Positions 60,590 through 64,000 of a stretch of 64,000 bases of DNA are shown here, one piece after another. Made by a program: the position numbers and the translations under genes. The stretch is from JAZDGX01 sp964482205. Lineage in GTDB: Bacteria > Eisenbacteria > RBG-16-71-46 > CAIMUX01 > WJJG01. The stretch covers positions 372,001-436,000 of the forward strand of contig CAYZWI010000001.1 in the NCBI GenBank assembly GCA_964482205.1. Reading direction: 5' to 3'. Under the pieces are notes generated by a model, which saw only the letters and a program-made list of their open reading frames with translations, had not been told where the DNA came from and did not search any database. Every line of letters starts with the position of its first letter. The stretch's first letter is position 1.

Positions 60590-60629
60590 GAGCATCCCCG
60601 CCCGGCTCGCCCGCCGGGCGGGGATGCTC
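60590..60629 (-). other. 17-bp perfect hairpin between unknown gene and bamD
   Basis: GAGCATCCCCGCCCGGC (60629-60613) pairs perfectly with GCCGGGCGGGGATGCTC (60606-60590), with a 6-nt loop. It starts at the stop codon of the upstream gene and ends 22 nt before the bamD ATG. No U-run follows. Confidence 0.75.
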
Positions 60630-61602
60630 ACTTCTGATTCTCGTAGAAGAGGTAGACGAGCCCCGAGACGATTCCCGCGACCGCGAGAGGCTCGATGATC
60701 GCGCGCACCGAAGTCGACCCCGGTTGTTCGATCGGGAAAGGGTACTCGCGGCCTTCCAGCATCGTCCTCGCCCAGCCGGGGAACGAGTCGAGGTACATCC
60801 GGTCGCTCGACGCCACCGCGGAGACGACATGCCCGGGTTCGGTGAGGCGCGTCGCGCGCAGCCGGACGCAGGCCATGCGCCCGTAGCGCCGGGGGCCGAC
60901 CCACATGGTGCGCTTGGCCCAGGGATAGGAGATTCCGCACTCGACCACCCGGAATGAGAGGACTTCGCCTCGCTTGGGCAAGACCATCGAGAACGTGCCC
61001 TCGGCGGATCCGGTCGCACCCCCCGTCGCGTCGGAGGGAGTCGTCGTGGCGCCGGAGGATGCATTCTGGGGCGGAGTCGAGACCGGCTCCTCCGCTTGGG
61101 TCTCGAGGGAGTCCGCGCTTTCCCCCTCCAACGCCTCATCATCGCCTGCCGGCGCGCCGGCGGTCTGTTCCTGATCCTCGGACTCCTCCTCCGGTTCCTC
61201 GCCGGCCCCGCTGATGGAGTCGAGCGAGAGCGAAACCTTGCCACCCTGTTTTCCGCCGCCGCCCTGCGCCTTCACCTCCGCCACGACCGGCACGGCGGCC
61301 GCTTCTCCGAACGAAGGCACGACGACATCGCAGCCGGCCGCAAGGAGCTTCTCTTGAATGGCCGCGGCCACGAGCCAGTTCGTCGGGCTGGGAGATTCGG
61401 GCACCACATGCACTTTCGTCCCGGCGGGAAACTGGAGTTGGGACAGGATCTCGTCCGCCGCCTCAGCGCTCAGCCTTTCGAGCAGCGAGATGTGATCGGC
61501 CAGGCTTTCGTCTCCGGCTTGGCAGACGGCGGGGAGAAACGCCGCCAGAATGCCGGCCAGAAGGAGCCCGCGCGTCGAGCGCCGGCTCGCGTGCGTTCTC
61601 AC
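60628..61602 (-). CDS. Exported protein of unknown function with C-terminal membrane helix
   Basis: 324 aa. Signal peptide RGLLLAGILAAFLPAVCQA. An alpha/beta domain (ADEILSQLQFPAGTKVHVVP, NWLVAAAIQEKLLAAGCDVV) is followed by about 90 acidic, Ser/Thr/Gly-rich low-complexity residues. A second domain (EVLSFRVVECGISYPWAKRT, GRMACVRLRATRLTEPGHVV) ends in a transmembrane helix (EPLAVAGIVSGLVYLFY). GTG at 61602 has AAGGAGG upstream and overlaps the rimO stop (GTGA). Function unknown; the context is envelope assembly. Confidence 0.72.
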   Translation of the reverse strand: MRTHASRRSTRGLLLAGILAAFLPAVCQAGDESLADHISLLERLSAEAADEILSQLQFPAGTKVHVVPESPSPTNWLVAAAIQEKLLAAGCDVVVPSFGEAAAVPVVAEVKAQGGGGKQGGKVSLSLDSISGAGEEPEEESEDQEQTAGAPAGDDEALEGESADSLETQAEEPVSTPPQNASSGATTTPSDATGGATGSAEGTFSMVLPKRGEVLSFRVVECGISYPWAKRTMWVGPRRYGRMACVRLRATRLTEPGHVVSAVASSDRMYLDSFPGWARTMLEGREYPFPIEQPGSTSVRAIIEPLAVAGIVSGLVYLFYENQK

Positions 61603-63059
61603 GCTTCCTCCTTCCACGCGCCCTCGCCCATGGCCCGCCGATGCGGTTCGAGCGGGAAAGACTCGACCGGCACGGCTTTCAAGTCATAGGGCTTCGCTTC
61701 CAGGATGCGGACCCTGCGGAAGTCGCCCGGTTCCCCATCTGGATTTTTCTTGCCTCGCGCGGCCCGGACGAGGATCACTCCATCGATGTCGGGAGCCTCC
61801 CCGTAGCTGCGCGCCACCCAGGCGCCGTCGCGCGCGCGGATGCCGTCGATCAAGACCGTGCATTCCTGTCCGCGACGGGCGCGCTGCAGCCGCCGGGCGA
61901 TCTCTTTCTGCTCGGAGAGCACGCAGCTTCGCCTTCGTCGCGCCACGCTTCGCGAAGCGCACGGAAGGCCCGGCCCCCGCGGCAATTCCGGCTCGCGACT
62001 GTAGGCAAAGGCTCCCAGACGGTCAAAGGGAAACTCCCGCAGGAAGCGCATCAATTCGGCGAATTCCCGCTCTCCTTCGCCGGGATGGCCGGTCATGACC
62101 GTCGTGCGGAGAATGACATTTGGGATCCGCGCCCGCAGCCGGTCCACGAGCCGGCGAATGCGCGCGCCGCCCGCCCCTCGCCCCATCGCCCGCAGCACGG
62201 GATCGGAGATGTGCTGGATCGGAAGATCGATGTAGGGAAGAACGCGCCCGCCTTCGGCGAACGCCGCGATCAGTTCGTCGTTCCAGTGGGCGGGATGCGT
62301 GTAGAGGACGCGAATCCACTCCGGGCCCCTTCCGGCGTTCAAGCGGCGAAGGAGTCGCGCCAGGGAGGCGCCGTCGTCGCGTTCGCGGCCGAACGCGGTC
62401 GTGTCCTGAGCGACGAGGATGACTTCGCGCACGCCCTCTTCCGCCAGCGCGATCACTTCACGCGCCACGCTCTCGATCGAGCGGCTGCGCAGCGGTCCGC
62501 GCAGCTTCGGAATCAGGCAGAAGCGGCAGCGATGGCTGCAGCCCTCGGCGATCTTGACGTACGCGACGTGCGGAAAGCCGGTGCGGACGCGCCTTCCCGA
62601 AAGCGGAGGGCGTTCGAGCGCTCCCAACGCCGGACCTGAAGGGCGGCCCTCCGCGAGCGCGCGAGCCAGCACCGCGATTCGATCGCAGCGGCCGGGGCCG
62701 AGCAGGCCGTCAATTTCCGGCATCGCTCTCTGCAACGCCGCGCCATGGCGCTCGGCGAGACAGCCGGCCACCAGCAGGCGCCGGGAAGGGTCCTCGGCTT
62801 TCCACGCGCCCGCGCGGAGGATCCGGTCGATGGATTCGCGTTGCGCGTCCTGGACGAACGCGCACGTGTTGATCACGAGCAGGTCCGCCTCGCTCTCGTC
62901 GGCAACGAGCGTGAAGCCCGCCCGCTCGAGGCGCCCCATCATGACTTCGCTGTCGACGAGGTTCTTGGGGCAGCCGAGCGTGAGAAACGCGACCCGCGCG
63001 GGCGCGCGGGGGACGAGGGAGAGGCACGGCGGTCCCTCAATCGACTTCGAACAGCTCAT
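61599..63059 (-). CDS. rimO: Ribosomal protein S12 methylthiotransferase RimO
   Basis: 486 aa. Radical SAM enzyme that methylthiolates Asp of ribosomal protein S12. N-terminal UPF0004 domain with TLGCPKNLVDSEVMMG and INTCAFVQDAQRESID; radical SAM cluster EGCSHRCRFCLIPKLRGPLRS; C-terminal TRAM region (GQECTVLIDG). ATG at 63059 lies inside the end of lolA and is the nearest start codon in frame, so a ~23-nt overlap is accepted. Confidence 0.94.
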   Translation of the reverse strand: MSCSKSIEGPPCLSLVPRAPARVAFLTLGCPKNLVDSEVMMGRLERAGFTLVADESEADLLVINTCAFVQDAQRESIDRILRAGAWKAEDPSRRLLVAGCLAERHGAALQRAMPEIDGLLGPGRCDRIAVLARALAEGRPSGPALGALERPPLSGRRVRTGFPHVAYVKIAEGCSHRCRFCLIPKLRGPLRSRSIESVAREVIALAEEGVREVILVAQDTTAFGRERDDGASLARLLRRLNAGRGPEWIRVLYTHPAHWNDELIAAFAEGGRVLPYIDLPIQHISDPVLRAMGRGAGGARIRRLVDRLRARIPNVILRTTVMTGHPGEGEREFAELMRFLREFPFDRLGAFAYSREPELPRGPGLPCASRSVARRRRSCVLSEQKEIARRLQRARRGQECTVLIDGIRARDGAWVARSYGEAPDIDGVILVRAARGKKNPDGEPGDFRRVRILEAKPYDLKAVPVESFPLEPHRRAMGEGAWKEEA

Positions 63060-63777
63060 AGCCCTCGGGAATGCGAAAGCGGAATTGCTCCTCGGGAATG
63101 GAAGCGAGCATGCGAGGCGCGAGGAATGTGAACGAGAAGGCGTTTCCTTCCTCGTCGCGGTAGCCATAGCCGACGGGCAGGGCCTGATCGACCGCCACTT
63201 CGATGAAGAGGTCCCCCACTCCCCATTCGGGCCTCGCCCGCAAGGCAATGTGCGCCACGCGACCGTGACGGGGATCGTTTCGATAGGTCGCGAGCGAATC
63301 GGCCGCCCGCCCAAGGCCCTCGTAGAAGAACTGCCCCCAGCTGGTCGTCTCTTCGATGTGCGCCCGAAGCACCTGGCGGTCTTCGGGCAAGAAGGTCCAG
63401 ACATAGCGTCCGTCGGAGCCGATGCGATGGCCGGCGGGCTGGTCGTATTCCAGGCGAAAGCGGTCGGGCGGAGAGACGGTCAGGGTGCCCGAGGAAGTGT
63501 CCGCTTCTCCGAACGCGCTCCACACACTCACTTGCCGGAAGGAACTCTGGAAGCTCTGCCCGGCGTCCAGGCGCGCGCGCAGCCTGGCCAGGATCGGCGA
63601 CGCTTCGAGCGAAGTTGGCGGCGCGGCCGCCGGGGCAGGTTCCTGCGCGTACGCCGTCAGCGGCAGGCATGCCGGCCCGCAGCAAACGAGGATGGCGATC
63701 AGGGTCACGCAGGCCGCTCGCGTCCCCGGCCGCCATGCGGCCTGAGACGAACAGGCGCGGGTTCCATGTCGACGCAC
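63037..63777 (-). CDS. lolA: Outer-membrane lipoprotein carrier protein LolA
   Basis: 246 aa. Periplasmic chaperone carrying lipoproteins from LolCDE to LolB. Signal peptide VTLIAILVCCGPACLPLTAYA. LolA fold with SFQSSFRQVSVWSAFGEAD, SGTLTVSPPDRFRLEYDQP, GRYVWTFLPEDRQV and FLAPRMLASIPEEQFRFRIP. GTG at 63777 has AAGGAGG 5 nt upstream, which decides this start against longer open frames. First gene of lolA-rimO-unknown-bamD-nadD-polA. Confidence 0.88.
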   Translation of the reverse strand: MRRHGTRACSSQAAWRPGTRAACVTLIAILVCCGPACLPLTAYAQEPAPAAAPPTSLEASPILARLRARLDAGQSFQSSFRQVSVWSAFGEADTSSGTLTVSPPDRFRLEYDQPAGHRIGSDGRYVWTFLPEDRQVLRAHIEETTSWGQFFYEGLGRAADSLATYRNDPRHGRVAHIALRARPEWGVGDLFIEVAVDQALPVGYGYRDEEGNAFSFTFLAPRMLASIPEEQFRFRIPEGYELFEVD

Positions 63778-64000
63778 GAGAACCTCCTTGGGAACGCTAC
63801 TTGCATCGAGGCATCCTACACCCTCACGCGAGAAAACTTCCAGCGCACGGTGGGACGCCACGCGGACGATAAAAGAAGACCATTCATCGGCAGGCTCATG
63901 CCGGCCGCGGTCGACCTTGCCCGGATCAGCGAGCCGCGGGAGATTCGCGGAAGCGAGAAGAGAAGCTCTTGACACCCTGCTAGCCGGTCTTGACCGTTCC
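63778..64000. other. Upstream region of lolA at window edge
   Basis: 223 nt. No coding frame is supported on either strand. No convincing promoter was found for lolA. A plus-strand TTGACA at 63970 lacks a -10 at proper spacing within the window. Confidence 0.5.

Noticed and set aside
63970..64000. Plus-strand TTGACA near the right edge
   Set aside because: No matching -10 element at 16-18 nt within the window, and no gene visible downstream.

Overview
The window is GC-rich chromosomal DNA from a Gram-negative (diderm) bacterium. Envelope genes include BamD, LolA, SecG, LapA/LapB, a TonB-dependent receptor and two further predicted outer-membrane barrels. A PorV/PorQ-type protein, a GWxTD-family protein and a secreted protein with a FlgD-like C-terminus are typical of FCB-superphylum relatives (for example Candidatus Eisenbacteria, Krumholzibacteriota or Latescibacterota). 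That placement is an inference from gene content, not a proof. About 55 protein genes, three tRNAs and a probable 6S RNA are packed tightly. Nearly all lie on the minus strand, and many are coupled by 4-nt ATGA/GTGA overlaps.

Layout, left to right. 1-1615: end-truncated secreted metallopeptidase/beta-propeller protein, then tRNA-Arg(CCG). 1760-9595: recN, nadK, xseB, xseA, folD, rny, 6S RNA, zapA and a zapB-like gene. 9632-11207: rplT, rpmI, infC, a structured leader ending in a terminator-like hairpin, tRNA-Val(GAC) and a promoter. 11283-15315: purM, an unknown gene, a PfkB-type sugar kinase, rsfS and a PAP2 phosphatase. 15481-16266: yfiH on the plus strand. 16318-22186: lipoprotein, mutS, a TPR-like secreted protein, lapB, lapA. 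22342-28590: rpsA, a cmk-plsC fusion, rluB, scpB, scpA. 28621-29067: yjbQ (plus). 29250-36524: PrcB-domain lipoprotein, unknown barrel, secreted coiled-coil protein, NtrC-type regulator, histidine kinase, acuC-like deacetylase. 36568-38633: DUF4416 and radical SAM genes (plus). 38672-41428: tRNA-Leu(GAG), secG, tpiA, pgk. 41788-52621: a six-gene envelope cluster (GWxTD, PorV, FlgD-like secreted protein, TonB receptor, barrel, ethylbenzene-dehydrogenase-related heme lipoprotein). 52635-63777: phosphomannomutase, prfB (programmed frameshift), coaE, polA, nadD, bamD, an unknown gene, rimO and lolA.

Most of the window is housekeeping: translation, DNA repair and replication, nucleotide/NAD/folate/CoA metabolism, chromosome segregation and glycolysis. 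Two blocks look lineage-specific. One is a two-component system coupled to an unknown secreted protein and outer-membrane barrel (30290-35298). The other is the envelope cluster at 41788-52513, behind a TTGACA promoter. Regulatory signals that can be read directly include several TTGACA-like/N16-17/TAnnnT promoters, a likely AUC start for infC behind an attenuator-like hairpin, the RF2 frameshift site, a probably leaderless acuC promoter, an S1 leader hairpin, and very long hairpins at several gene junctions. No CRISPR array, insertion sequence, prophage or integrase was seen.
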